A stretch of 64,000 nucleotides of DNA, taken from positions 2,170,001 through 2,234,000 of the forward strand of contig NZ_JAVLVU010000001.1 of NCBI RefSeq assembly GCF_031951985.1, read 5' to 3'. Positions 50,479 through 59,859 of this stretch are shown one piece after another (the first letter of the stretch is position 1; every line of letters starts with the position of its first letter). The notes beneath the pieces are model-generated. The model was not told the DNA's origin. It saw only the letters and a list, made by a program, of their open reading frames with translations, and did not search any database. Both the position numbers and the translations under genes were made by a program. This stretch comes from Mucilaginibacter terrae (GTDB taxonomy: Bacteria; Bacteroidota; Bacteroidia; Sphingobacteriales; Sphingobacteriaceae).

Positions 50479-52598
50479 TATCTTACAAATCCGGCAGCAA
50501 CACCACCGTCAACGTTAATTACGTTACCTGTTGATTTACCTAACAAGCCGCCGGTGATGGCGAAACAAGCGTTGGCAATATCTACCGGTAAAATAATTTC
50601 GTTTAATAAAGTACGTTTTGCGTAGTAAGCAGGCAACTCGGCAACGGTAATACCGTAAGCTTTTGCACGGCCTTCGGCCCATCCGCCAGCCCAAATGTTG
50701 CTATCGCTGATAACAGCATCAGGGTTAACCACGTTCACACGTATTTTATCAGGACCTAACTCTGCAGCATTTAAACGGCTCAGGTGTAACTGAGCAGCTT
50801 TTGCACTACCGTAACCGGCATTGTTTGGTCCGCTTACCAGGGCGTTTTTGCTCACAATGTTAATTACATCGCCACCAATGGCTTGTTTTTTCATTACGGC
50901 AACAGCAGCCTGGGTTACAAAGAACTGGCCTTTAACCAATACATCATATAACAGGTCCCAATCCTTTTCGGTATGGTCGGCAATGGTTTTAGAGATAGAT
51001 AAACCTGCGTTGTTCACAATTAAGTCAACACCACCAAAGTTTAACGCAGCTACATCCATAGCACCCTGAATTTGATCGGCGCTGGTAACATCCATAACCG
51101 CAGTAGCGTATGAATCTTTACCGTACAGGCCTTTAAATTCTTCACCGGCAGCATCTAAACGCTCGGCGTTCATGTCGTTCAAAATAACAACGGCACCTTC
51201 TTCAACAAACTTTTTGGCAATAGCTTTACCAATACCACCGGCACTACCGGTAATTAAGGCAATACGACCGCTTAAAGCTTTTGGCTTAGGCATGCGCTGT
51301 AACTTGGCTTCTTCCAGCAACCAGTACTCAATATCAAAAGCTTCCTGGCGTGGTAACGAAGTGTACTCAGAGATAGCCTCGGCACCTTTCATTACGTTGA
51401 TAGCATTGGTATAAAATTCAGCAGCTACACGGGCAGTTTGCTTATCTTTAGAGAAGCTAAACATACCTACACCAGGGTAAAGAATAATTACCGGGTTGGT
51501 ATCGCGTATAGCCGGGCTGTTATCGTGTTTGCAAGTGTTGTAATAATCGGTATACATTTGGCGGTAAGCCTCAAATGCAGGAGCTAATTTAGATTTTAAA
51601 CCTTCCACATCGCTCAAGTCGGCATCAGGTGCTAAATCCAATACTAACGGGCTGATCTTGGTGCGCAGGAAGTGATCGGGGCAGCTGGTACCCAGTGGTG
51701 CCAAACGCTCTAAATCATTAGAGTTGATGAACTCCAAAACGCGAGCATCATCGGTAAAGTGACCGATCATATTGCGTTCGCTTGAGCAAAAACCACGCAG
51801 GATAGGTGCTAAGGCAACCGCTTGTTTTTTACGGGCTTCAGCCTCTAAGCTCTGTACTTTTTGACCGGCAAAAACAGGACCTTTTTTGCCATAGTTTTGC
51901 TCTAAGTATTCAGCACATTTTTCAATTACCTCTAAAGTGTTGATGTAGCTTTCGTAAGCAGTATCGCCCCAGGTAAATAAACCGTGTGAGCCTAACATAA
52001 TACCACGGATGCCCGGGTTAGCATCTAAACAGGCTTTTAATTGTAAGCCTAATTCAAAACCTGGTTTTTTCCACTCAACCCAACCAATGGTACCGCCAAA
52101 TAGCTCTTCGGTAATTTTCTTACCGTCTTTAGCAGCAGCAATAGCAATGGCTGCATCAGGGTGTAAGTGGTCGATGTGCGCGAACGGTAAAAAACCATGT
52201 AAAGGCGTATCAATTGATGGTGCTTTTGAAGCCAGGTCGTAAATGCTGTGGTTAAAAAGTTCAACCATTTCATCTTCAAACTCTACACCACGGTATACAT
52301 TTTTAAGGCTGCGTAAGCGGTCAACGTATAAAGCAGCAAGGCCGCTTTTTTTAAGGGTACCAATGTCGCCACCCGAACCTTTGATCCACATTACTTCAAC
52401 ATCCTGACCGGTTAATGGGTCTTTTGAAGTTAGTTTGCATGATGTATTACCACCACCATAGTTGGTAAGGCGTAAATCGGCACCTAACAGGTTAGAGCGG
52501 TATATTAAAAGGGCTACCTCATCGCCGGCCAGTTCGGCTGCTTTGGCATCGTCCCATAAATAGCTTACGTGCTTAAATTCGGTTGTTTTAACAGACAT
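50478..52598 (-). CDS. Bifunctional L-rhamnulose-1-phosphate aldolase / L-lactaldehyde dehydrogenase
   Basis: A 706-residue fusion. Residues 1-400 form a class II aldolase/adducin-like domain (RSNLLGADLRLTNYGGGNTS, FAHIDHLHPDAAIAIA with His ligands, IMLGSHGLFTWGD). Residues 430-706 form an SDR domain with the NAD loop TGSAGGIGKAIAKKF, NNAGLSIS, and the catalytic YGSAKAAQ. The aldolase splits rhamnulose-1-phosphate to dihydroxyacetone phosphate and L-lactaldehyde; the dehydrogenase oxidises the lactaldehyde to L-lactate. This links the pathway to lutABC downstream. The length is typical for such fusions. Confidence 0.92.
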   Translation of the reverse strand: MSVKTTEFKHVSYLWDDAKAAELAGDEVALLIYRSNLLGADLRLTNYGGGNTSCKLTSKDPLTGQDVEVMWIKGSGGDIGTLKKSGLAALYVDRLRSLKNVYRGVEFEDEMVELFNHSIYDLASKAPSIDTPLHGFLPFAHIDHLHPDAAIAIAAAKDGKKITEELFGGTIGWVEWKKPGFELGLQLKACLDANPGIRGIMLGSHGLFTWGDTAYESYINTLEVIEKCAEYLEQNYGKKGPVFAGQKVQSLEAEARKKQAVALAPILRGFCSSERNMIGHFTDDARVLEFINSNDLERLAPLGTSCPDHFLRTKISPLVLDLAPDADLSDVEGLKSKLAPAFEAYRQMYTDYYNTCKHDNSPAIRDTNPVIILYPGVGMFSFSKDKQTARVAAEFYTNAINVMKGAEAISEYTSLPRQEAFDIEYWLLEEAKLQRMPKPKALSGRIALITGSAGGIGKAIAKKFVEEGAVVILNDMNAERLDAAGEEFKGLYGKDSYATAVMDVTSADQIQGAMDVAALNFGGVDLIVNNAGLSISKTIADHTEKDWDLLYDVLVKGQFFVTQAAVAVMKKQAIGGDVINIVSKNALVSGPNNAGYGSAKAAQLHLSRLNAAELGPDKIRVNVVNPDAVISDSNIWAGGWAEGRAKAYGITVAELPAYYAKRTLLNEIILPVDIANACFAITGGLLGKSTGNVINVDGGVAAGFVR

Positions 52599-52633
52599 AT
52601 TGAGTTTTTACTTTTTGCTTGTGTTTAAATTTT

Positions 52634-53713
52634 TTATTTCAATGAGTTGCCGTATCCTACTATCAGTACAGATAGTATGATGGTGGCAATACCTATAATT
52701 ACTGTTGTAAGTGCTTTACGGCTTACACCTTTCCACTCTTTTAAAACCAACCCCCATAGGTTGGCAATGAGGATAATAAACGCCATGTGCAGTATCCATG
52801 AGCTTGGCCCATTACCTAAACGACTTTCGCCCATACCGTAAAAGAAGAATTGCAGAAACCAGGTTGTACCGGCCAATGCCGAAAACAGGTAGTTAGCAAG
52901 CAACGGTGTTTTTTTATCGGTATAGTTACCAAAGGTTTTGTTGCGTGCGTTAAGAATCATACACCAGATAAAATTGGTGGTTAAACCGCCCCAAAGTATT
53001 ACAATGTAGGTAACATTATTTTGGTATAAAAAATTACCCTCGCCCGGGTGAACGGCCTGCCACGCAGCATTAGCAGTTTCGGCCATAGTGTGACCAGCCT
53101 CTATACCAAAGTTAAAACAGGCGCTCAGCACACCCGATACAATGGCTACGAAAATTCCCAACCCGAATTTATACTCGGTATTGGTGTTGGTAACCTCCTG
53201 ATTTTTTGAAAGCTCTTTTTCTTTTAACACACCGGCACGACCGCATATAATAATGCCCAGTACGCAAACGGCTATACCTAAAAGCACCATTTGGCCCCAG
53301 TTGGTACTTAATAATGTACTGATGGAATCTTTACCCTCTGCCGGGTACAATTCGTAATAAAGAGATGGAATTAATGAACCGAATATGGAGCATAACCCTA
53401 AAATGATTGAGCTGCCCAAAGCCACGCCTAAGTAACGTACGCCTAACCCATAAGTTAAACCGCCTATACCCCATAGCAAACCAAAAAAGTAGGTTAAGCC
53501 AAGTATACCGCCGTTGGTTGCCTTAATAATTTCAGTAAAGTTGGGAATGGTTAACCAGGCTGCCAATGGTGGCACTATCAACCATGAAAAAATACCACCC
53601 ACTATCCAGAAACTTTCCCAAGCCCAGCCTTTTACCTTTTTGTAAGGAATGTAGAAGCTGCCTGATGCAAAGCCCCCGATAAAGTGAAAAATAACGCCTA
53701 AAATTGCCTGCAT
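52634..53713 (-). CDS. rhaT: L-rhamnose/proton symporter RhaT
   Basis: A 359-residue inner-membrane transporter with about ten helices. It has the RhaT-family opening FHFIGGFASGSFYIPYKKVK, GGLTYGLGVRYLGVALGSSI near 105 and TWFLQFFFYGMGESRLGNGP near 290. It would import L-rhamnose with protons. It is the first gene of the operon, 35 bases before the aldolase/dehydrogenase gene, and its promoter region faces the divergent GntR-type gene. Confidence 0.93.
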   Translation of the reverse strand: MQAILGVIFHFIGGFASGSFYIPYKKVKGWAWESFWIVGGIFSWLIVPPLAAWLTIPNFTEIIKATNGGILGLTYFFGLLWGIGGLTYGLGVRYLGVALGSSIILGLCSIFGSLIPSLYYELYPAEGKDSISTLLSTNWGQMVLLGIAVCVLGIIICGRAGVLKEKELSKNQEVTNTNTEYKFGLGIFVAIVSGVLSACFNFGIEAGHTMAETANAAWQAVHPGEGNFLYQNNVTYIVILWGGLTTNFIWCMILNARNKTFGNYTDKKTPLLANYLFSALAGTTWFLQFFFYGMGESRLGNGPSSWILHMAFIILIANLWGLVLKEWKGVSRKALTTVIIGIATIILSVLIVGYGNSLK

Positions 53714-53743
53714 TCTTTAATAAATTTTTATAATTGGTGATAG

Positions 53744-54070
53744 CGAAAGTAGAAAAGCTGGCCTATACAGCTATCATGCACTGTCATGGTTATTTTTGGC
53801 CCGAGAGGTATTAGTGTAAACATAAGGTAGCTTTTGCAATAATACTTTATTAACCCATAATTCGCATAAACCTATTGTTAATTAGCTAATTTGATATAAC
53901 AAAATGCCAATATCGGCAAATGTTATTAAATTGCCCATGCCAGTATTTTGTTAAGCTTTAACCTGTGCCGGTTAGTTACCACAGCGGTTCTGAATAGTCC
54001 GCCAAACATAATTTATAAAAGCCTGTTATACACCGCCAAGGTTGCCATAACGCCTATAATTCATTTCAAG
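53744..54070. promoter_or_regulatory. Divergent regulatory region of rhaT operon and GntR regulator
   Basis: On the minus strand TACTTTCG (53751-53744) resembles a -7 element and lies 31 bases before the rhaT ATG. Between the genes lies a perfect 12-base palindrome AATTAGCTAATT (53880-53891) inside a TTGTTA-to-TAACAA pair, and a near-palindrome GCCAATATCGGC about 25 bases on. Either could bind the regulator; no functional proof is visible. No gene is present in this stretch. Confidence 0.4.
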
Positions 54071-55105
54071 ATGAAACCTATTTCGTTTTTAGAATACATA
54101 GAAATTGACTATTATTCATCAACCCCTAAGTACTTACAGCTGGCAAACTCCATTGCCAAAGCCGTACGCGACGGGCGCTTGAGCAAGAACGACACACTTC
54201 CATCAATCAATGAGTTAAATTACAATTTCGAAATATCGCGCGATACGGCCGAAAAAGCCTATAAGCATCTTAAATCGATAGGCATACTGGGTTCGGTTCC
54301 GGGTAAGGGTTACTTTGTTAAGAGTGTAGAAACCGTACAGCGTTTTAAGGTTTTCCTGCTGTTTAATAAACTCAGTACCCATAAAAAAATTATTTACGAT
54401 GCCATTGTTGCCGGGTTAGACCAGCAGGCCGCCATCGACTTTTATATTTACGACAACAATTTCCTGCTGTTTAAAAAACTGATCGAAAACGCTAACGACG
54501 ATTATTCGCATTATGTGATCATTAGTCACTTTTTAGATGGCGGCGACGAGGGTTTGCAGGATGTGATCAACAAGATACCTAAGGACAAGCTCATACTGCT
54601 GGATAAAATGGTTAAAGGCATAGATGGTGAGTACGCTGCTATTTATGAAAACTTTGAAAAGGATATTTTTAACGCGCTGGAACAAGCCTTAAAACCACTA
54701 AGTAAGTATCACACCATCAAGATCACCTTCCCCGAGCATACATACCACTCTACCGAGATATTGAAGGGTTTTTATAATTTTTGCACCCAGTATGCCTTTA
54801 ATTACAAGGTGGTAAAAAACATACCTAACGAACCCATCAACACCGGCGAATGCTACATCACCCTGATGGAGAATGACGTAGTGGTACTGATAGAACGCCT
54901 GCTGCAAACTGATTTTAAGATAGGCCAGGATGTGGGCATCATCTCTTATAACGAAACCCCGGTAAAGAAGATTATTTTAAATGGATTGACTACCATTAGT
55001 ACCGATTTTCAGAAAATGGGCGAAAGCGTGGCACAAATGATCATCAATAACCACCGCGAGCATATCGAAAATCCTTTTTACTTAACATTGCGTCCTTCGT
55101 TATAA
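54071..55105 (+). CDS. GntR-family regulator with LacI-like sugar-binding domain
   Basis: A 344-residue regulator. Residues 1-75 carry a winged-helix GntR domain (YLQLANSIAKAVRDGRLSKN, then LPSINELNYNFEISRDTAEK). The rest is a periplasmic-binding-protein-like effector domain (AIVAGLDQQAAIDFYIYDNN to IISYNETPVKKIILNGLTTI). The start ATG at 54071 was chosen over one 41 codons upstream because it directly precedes the conserved domain. It is divergent from rhaT and most likely controls the rhamnose operon, responding to rhamnose or a pathway product. Confidence 0.9.
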   Translation: MKPISFLEYIEIDYYSSTPKYLQLANSIAKAVRDGRLSKNDTLPSINELNYNFEISRDTAEKAYKHLKSIGILGSVPGKGYFVKSVETVQRFKVFLLFNKLSTHKKIIYDAIVAGLDQQAAIDFYIYDNNFLLFKKLIENANDDYSHYVIISHFLDGGDEGLQDVINKIPKDKLILLDKMVKGIDGEYAAIYENFEKDIFNALEQALKPLSKYHTIKITFPEHTYHSTEILKGFYNFCTQYAFNYKVVKNIPNEPINTGECYITLMENDVVVLIERLLQTDFKIGQDVGIISYNETPVKKIILNGLTTISTDFQKMGESVAQMIINNHREHIENPFYLTLRPSL

Positions 55106-55123
55106 ATCCTCTATTTTTGAGGA

Positions 55124-56548
55124 ATGAGAAGAAGTGTATTTGCGACAATTATATTTATTGCGCTAAGTATTGCGGCTAATGCCCAGGTTAAACTGGCATC
55201 TATTTTCACCAGCAACATGGTGCTGCAACAAAAAACTGATGCACCCATTTGGGGATGGGATAAACCCGGCAAACCCGTAGCCGTAACCACTTCATGGAAC
55301 AACAAAACCTACAAAACCACCACCGATAATGCCGGTAAATGGAAGGTTAAAGTGCCTACCCCATCTTTTGGAGGCACTTACACCGTAACCATAAACGACG
55401 GCCAAATTACCAAACTCGATAACGTATTAATTGGTGAGGTTTGGCTGTGCGGCGGCCAATCAAACATGGAAATGCCCATAAAAGGCTTTAAAGGCCAGCC
55501 TATTATGGGGTCTAACGAGGCTATTCTTAAATCGAAAAATAACAATATTCGTTTATACACCGTTCCGCGCTCATCGGTAACCGAGGTGCAGGAAAACAGC
55601 AAACCATCGGAGTGGCGCGTGGCAAGTCCCGAGTTTGTAAGCAACTTTAGCGCTACAGGCTATTACTTTGGCCGTTTATTAAATGAGATGCTGAACGTAC
55701 CTGTTGGTTTGATTAATTGCAGTTACAGCGGTTCGTACGCCGAGGCATGGTTGGACCCTGAAACTTTGAAAGCTTTCCCCGAGGTAAAAATACCGGCCAA
55801 AGGCGATACCATTAAACAGGTGAGCCGCACCCCTACCACGCTTTATAATGGCATGCTGCACCCTATATTAGGCTATGGCATTAAAGGAGCTATTTATTAC
55901 CAGGGCGAATCGAACTATGAGCGTCCTGACAATTATGAGATTCTTTTCCCTACGTTGGTAAAACGCTGGCGCGAGCTTTGGGCACAGGGCGATTTCCCTT
56001 TCTTTTACTGCCAAATAGCCCCTTACGATTACGCCCAGCTTCCTCCCTACAACAAAGGTGGTAAATACAATTCGGCTTATTTGAGGGATGCCCAGCGTAA
56101 ATCGCAAAAAACCATCCCCAATAGTGCCATGGCGGTATTAATGGATATTGGCGAACAACCCAGTATCCACCCAGCCCGTAAAGAACCGGGCGGAACCCGC
56201 TTAGCTTATCTTGCTTTAGGAAAAGTATACGATATAAAAGGCTTCGGCTTTGCCAGCCCCGAGTATGAATCGATAACAGTTAAAGACACTATCGCTACCA
56301 TTAAATTTACCAATGTAGCCAACGGCTTAACCTCGTACAGCAAACCGTTAACTCAGTTTGAAATTGCAGGTAAAGACCAAAAGTTTTACCCTGCCAAAGC
56401 GGTAATTAACGGCAGCTCCGTAAACGTATCGGCACCACAAGTTAAAGAACCGGTGGCCGTGCGCTATGCTTTCCGCGATTTTATTGTGGGCGAACTGTAT
56501 GGCACTGACGGACTGCCGGTATCATCATTCAGAACCGATAATTGGTAA
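55124..56548 (+). CDS. Sialate O-acetylesterase-like carbohydrate esterase
   Basis: A 474-residue exported SGNH-type esterase. It has a signal peptide (VFATIIFIALSIAANAQVKL), an N-terminal beta domain (TDAPIWGWDKPGKPVAVTTS), the nucleophile Ser in WLCGGQSNMEMPIKGFK, GAIYYQGESNYERP as a second block, and the catalytic Asp/His region near SIHPARKEPGGTRLAYLALG. It likely removes acetyl groups from plant or host glycans in the periplasm or outside. It lies 18 bases after the regulator gene, in line with the DUF5703 gene, so the three genes may act in one sugar-degradation locus. Confidence 0.85.
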   Translation: MRRSVFATIIFIALSIAANAQVKLASIFTSNMVLQQKTDAPIWGWDKPGKPVAVTTSWNNKTYKTTTDNAGKWKVKVPTPSFGGTYTVTINDGQITKLDNVLIGEVWLCGGQSNMEMPIKGFKGQPIMGSNEAILKSKNNNIRLYTVPRSSVTEVQENSKPSEWRVASPEFVSNFSATGYYFGRLLNEMLNVPVGLINCSYSGSYAEAWLDPETLKAFPEVKIPAKGDTIKQVSRTPTTLYNGMLHPILGYGIKGAIYYQGESNYERPDNYEILFPTLVKRWRELWAQGDFPFFYCQIAPYDYAQLPPYNKGGKYNSAYLRDAQRKSQKTIPNSAMAVLMDIGEQPSIHPARKEPGGTRLAYLALGKVYDIKGFGFASPEYESITVKDTIATIKFTNVANGLTSYSKPLTQFEIAGKDQKFYPAKAVINGSSVNVSAPQVKEPVAVRYAFRDFIVGELYGTDGLPVSSFRTDNW

Positions 56549-56552
56549 CCTG

Positions 56553-58865
56553 ATGAAGAGCCTGCGTTTGATATTATGCCTTACCGCTTTGCTTGTTACC
56601 AACTTAGCTCATGCGCAAAGTAGTGAGCTAAAGCAAAATAATATTGTTTGGACAACCCAAAGCCAAAACTCCGGCGAAAGTATGCCCTGCGGCGGTGGCG
56701 ATATTGGCCTCAATGTTTGGGTAGAAAAAGGCGAAATCCTGTTCTATCTTTCTAAAAGCGGCACATTCGATGAAAATAACACCTTTTTAAAGTTAGGTCG
56801 CGTTCGGGTAAAGTTGTACCCTAATCCGTTTGAAGGCAAGGATTTTAAGCAGAAACTCAATTTACAAACCGGCGCAGTAAATATTGAAGGCAACAATGGA
56901 AAACTCAAAGCCAGTATTAAAATTTGGGTAGACGTGCATCGCCCGGTAATTCACGTGGATGTAAGCAGCAATCAGCCCGTAAAAACCGAAGCCGCCTACG
57001 AAAGCTGGCGCACCGCAGACCGATATACCAAAGGCCGCGAAAACAACCAGAGTTCGTGGAAATGGGCTAATCATCCTGACATCCGCACGCGCAAAGACGA
57101 AATTTCGGCTAACAATAACAGTGTTACTTTTTACCATCGGAATGCTGATACCACTGTTTTTGATGCAACTGTGGCCCACGAGGGAATGGATGCTGTAAAA
57201 ACGCAAATGTTTAACCCTTTAAAGCAATTAACCTTTGGCGGCAGCATGCAAGGCAAGGGTATGGTTTCGGCCGGAACATACTGGGGTACGCTTTACCATA
57301 CGCCTTTTAAAAGGTGGAAACTGCAAAGCAAATCGGCCACTAAAAAACAAAGCATCGAACTTTACCTGCATACGGCACAGGCACCGGCTTTAAGCCAATG
57401 GCAAGCCGGACTGCAGCAGGTTATTAAAGAAGCTCGGTCGGCCAAGAAAACCGAGCTCAACACCCAAAACTGGTGGAAGGATTACTGGAACCGCAGTTTT
57501 ATTCATATCAATACCGATTCGGTACAAACCCAAGCCTGGCAGGTGGGGCGCAATTACCAGTTGTTCCGCTATATGCTGGGGTGCAATGCATTCGGGCAAT
57601 ATCCAACCAAGTTTAACGGTGGTCTGTTCACTTACGACCCGCAGTTCACCGACACAGCATCCAAATTCACGCCCGATTTTCGCTTGTGGGGCGGCGGCTT
57701 AATGACGGCCCAAAATCAGCGCCTGGTATACTTCCCCATGCTCAAAAACGGCGACTTTGATTTGATGAAGCCGCAGTTTGATTTTTACCTGCGCACACTC
57801 AAAAATGCCGAACTCCGCAGCCAAACCTACTGGAACCACGCCGGGGCAAGCTTCACCGAGCAACTGGAAAACTTTGGCCTGCCCAACGTTACCGAATACG
57901 GCTGGAAACGCCCCGCAGGTTACGACAAAGGGATGGAATACAACGCCTGGTTAGAATATGAATGGGACACCGTACTCGAGTTTTGTTACATGATGCTCGA
58001 AACAGAGCGCTACACGGGTAAAGACATCAAACAATACATTCCCTTCATTGAAAGCTGCCTTATCTTTTTTAATGAGCACTACCAATATTTAGCCCGCAAC
58101 CGCGGCAGTAAGGCTTTTGACGGTAACGGCAAACTGGTGCTCTACCCCGGTTCGGCAGGCGAAACGTTTAAGATGGCATACAATGCCAACTCCACCATTG
58201 CCGCCCTGCAAACCATGCTTAAACGTTTGTTGGATCTTCCTGCCGGTTACTTAACCGACGAGCAAAAGAAAAACTGGAACCTGATGCTTAGCCGCATCCC
58301 TCCTATCAGTTTTCGCGAGATGAATGGCCACAAAACCTTAGCCCCCGCTCAAAGCTGGGAACGGGTAAACAATGTGGAAAGCATGCAATTATACCCCGTT
58401 TTTCCGTGGGGAATCTATGGCGTAGGCAAACCTGATATTGATGTAGCCCTTAACACCTGGAAATACGATACCCTTGCCGTAAAGTTCCGCAGCGGCGTGG
58501 GCTGGAAACAGGACAACATTTTTGCCGCCCGTTTAGGTTTAACCGACGAAGCCGCTGAGTTAAATATCTTCAAACTCAAAAATTCCGGCCGCCGTTTCCC
58601 TGCCTTTTGGGGACCAGGCTTCGACTGGACACCCGACCATAACTGGGGCGGATCAGGCATGATAGGCGTACAGGAAATGCTCCTGCAAACCGATGGCAAA
58701 AAGATCATGCTCTTCCCCGCCTGGCCCAAAACCTGGGATGTGCATTTTAAACTGCATGCCCCTTATCAAACTACGGTTGAGGCTACGGTTAAAAACGGAA
58801 AATTGGTTGATTTGAAGGTATGGCCCGAAAGCAGGAAAAGCGATGTGGTGAATATGTTGAAGTAG
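56553..58865 (+). CDS. DUF5703-domain glycoside hydrolase-like protein
   Basis: A 770-residue exported protein. A signal peptide (SLRLILCLTALLVTNLAHAQ) precedes a beta-rich N-terminal domain of the DUF5703 type (NNIVWTTQSQNSGESMPCGG, then GDIGLNVWVEKGEILFYLSK), and the C-terminal half is an (alpha/alpha)6-like domain (YNAWLEYEWDTVLEFCYMML, PGSAGETFKMAYNANSTIAA). Such a layout resembles GH95-related enzymes. The ATG at 56553 begins the signal peptide; an in-frame ATG at 56466 overlaps the esterase gene and is unlikely. Next to the rhamnose operon regulator, it may release or trim rhamnose-containing glycans, but the substrate is unproven. Confidence 0.75.
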   Translation: MKSLRLILCLTALLVTNLAHAQSSELKQNNIVWTTQSQNSGESMPCGGGDIGLNVWVEKGEILFYLSKSGTFDENNTFLKLGRVRVKLYPNPFEGKDFKQKLNLQTGAVNIEGNNGKLKASIKIWVDVHRPVIHVDVSSNQPVKTEAAYESWRTADRYTKGRENNQSSWKWANHPDIRTRKDEISANNNSVTFYHRNADTTVFDATVAHEGMDAVKTQMFNPLKQLTFGGSMQGKGMVSAGTYWGTLYHTPFKRWKLQSKSATKKQSIELYLHTAQAPALSQWQAGLQQVIKEARSAKKTELNTQNWWKDYWNRSFIHINTDSVQTQAWQVGRNYQLFRYMLGCNAFGQYPTKFNGGLFTYDPQFTDTASKFTPDFRLWGGGLMTAQNQRLVYFPMLKNGDFDLMKPQFDFYLRTLKNAELRSQTYWNHAGASFTEQLENFGLPNVTEYGWKRPAGYDKGMEYNAWLEYEWDTVLEFCYMMLETERYTGKDIKQYIPFIESCLIFFNEHYQYLARNRGSKAFDGNGKLVLYPGSAGETFKMAYNANSTIAALQTMLKRLLDLPAGYLTDEQKKNWNLMLSRIPPISFREMNGHKTLAPAQSWERVNNVESMQLYPVFPWGIYGVGKPDIDVALNTWKYDTLAVKFRSGVGWKQDNIFAARLGLTDEAAELNIFKLKNSGRRFPAFWGPGFDWTPDHNWGGSGMIGVQEMLLQTDGKKIMLFPAWPKTWDVHFKLHAPYQTTVEATVKNGKLVDLKVWPESRKSDVVNMLK

Positions 58866-58946
58866 TTTTACTATAACATAAAGCCGTTAACTATAAGGAG
58901 TATTATTACTGCCGAGATTACCCGGTTCTTGTAATTAGGTTTTTAA

Positions 58947-58954
58947 TAAATTTG
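58947..58954 (+). promoter_or_regulatory. Putative -7 promoter element of the acid phosphatase gene
   Basis: TAAATTTG matches TAnnTTTG. TTG (58929-58931) lies 15 bases upstream as a weak -33 box. The ATG follows at 58974. Confidence 0.5.
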
Positions 58955-58973
58955 CAGTGAAAATTTACGTGTT

Positions 58974-59783
58974 ATGAAAAGATTACTCTCCATCATCATT
59001 ATACTTATTGCCCTTTTAGAAGCCTGCACAACTACCAAATCAACTATTCAAACTTCCTCAACATCAACGGTTAATAATGGCAAGGTTTGGGCATCATTAT
59101 GGCAGCAGCGGGCGGCTGAGTACAGGGCTTTGTGTTTTCAAGCTTATAATACCGCTAAATTTAGATTGGATGAAGCTTTAAAACAATCAAACGGTAGACC
59201 TTTAGCAGTAGTTACCGATATTGACGAAACGGTGCTGGATAATAGTCCTTACGATGCACAGCGCGCTATTAATAACCAGGAATACGATTCAGCCACCTGG
59301 AAACAATGGACCGCCAAGGCCGCTTGTGATACCGTGGCGGGTGCGCCATCTTTTTTTAAGTATGCAGCCAGCAAAGGTGTGGCGGTGTTTTACATTACCA
59401 ACCGCGATGAGGATGAGCGTGCCGGTACGGTTAAAAACCTTCAACGTTATAATATGCCCTTTACTGATAATGAGCATGTGATATTAAAATCAGGAAGCTC
59501 GAGCAAGGAGAGCCGCCGTTTGGAGGTGCTGAAAAAATACAACATCGTGCTGCTTTGCGGCGATAACCTGCCCGATTTTGATAAGCTATACGATAATCAC
59601 CCTACTGAAGAAAGCCGTAATGCCGCCACCACCCAACTAACTAATGCATTTGGCAGCAAATACATTGTTTTACCCAACCCATCATACGGCGATTGGGAAG
59701 GCGCTTTGTTCAAATTCAATTATGGCTTAAAGGCTGCTCAAAAAGATTCGGTTATTAAGGCTAAAACCCGTTTCGATAAGTAA
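58974..59783 (+). CDS. Lipoprotein acid phosphatase, HAD superfamily IIIB (e(P4)-like)
   Basis: A 269-residue lipoprotein with a lipobox (IIIILIALLEACTT, Cys about residue 17) and a HAD subfamily IIIB domain. VVTDIDETVLDNSPY is the DxDxT motif; the second (ITNRDE), third (lysine in ILKSGSSSKESRR) and fourth (LLCGDNLPDFDKLY) HAD motifs are present. Members dephosphorylate nucleotides such as NMN or small phosphomonoesters in the periplasm. It stands alone, with its own promoter match, ahead of the YncE-type phosphoesterase gene. Confidence 0.88.
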   Translation: MKRLLSIIIILIALLEACTTTKSTIQTSSTSTVNNGKVWASLWQQRAAEYRALCFQAYNTAKFRLDEALKQSNGRPLAVVTDIDETVLDNSPYDAQRAINNQEYDSATWKQWTAKAACDTVAGAPSFFKYAASKGVAVFYITNRDEDERAGTVKNLQRYNMPFTDNEHVILKSGSSSKESRRLEVLKKYNIVLLCGDNLPDFDKLYDNHPTEESRNAATTQLTNAFGSKYIVLPNPSYGDWEGALFKFNYGLKAAQKDSVIKAKTRFDK

Positions 59784-59834
59784 TAACAAATTGTTAAGCT
59801 TTCGTTAAAGCGCATTTTCATGGCAGAGATAGGA

Positions 59835-59842
59835 TAATTTTG
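59835..59842 (+). promoter_or_regulatory. Putative -7 promoter element of the phosphoesterase gene
   Basis: TAATTTTG matches TAnnTTTG exactly, 18 bases before the ATG at 59860. No firm -33 box is seen. Confidence 0.5.
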
Positions 59843-59859
59843 AGCTCCTGTTAACTGCT

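Noticed and set aside
53948..54070. Start of the GntR regulator at 53948
   Set aside because: The 41 extra residues look unlike the family, and the ATG at 54071 begins just before the conserved winged helix.
56466..56552. An ATG at 56466 as the start of the DUF5703 gene
   Set aside because: It overlaps the esterase gene by 83 bases and puts 29 residues ahead of a clean signal peptide; ATG at 56553 is better.
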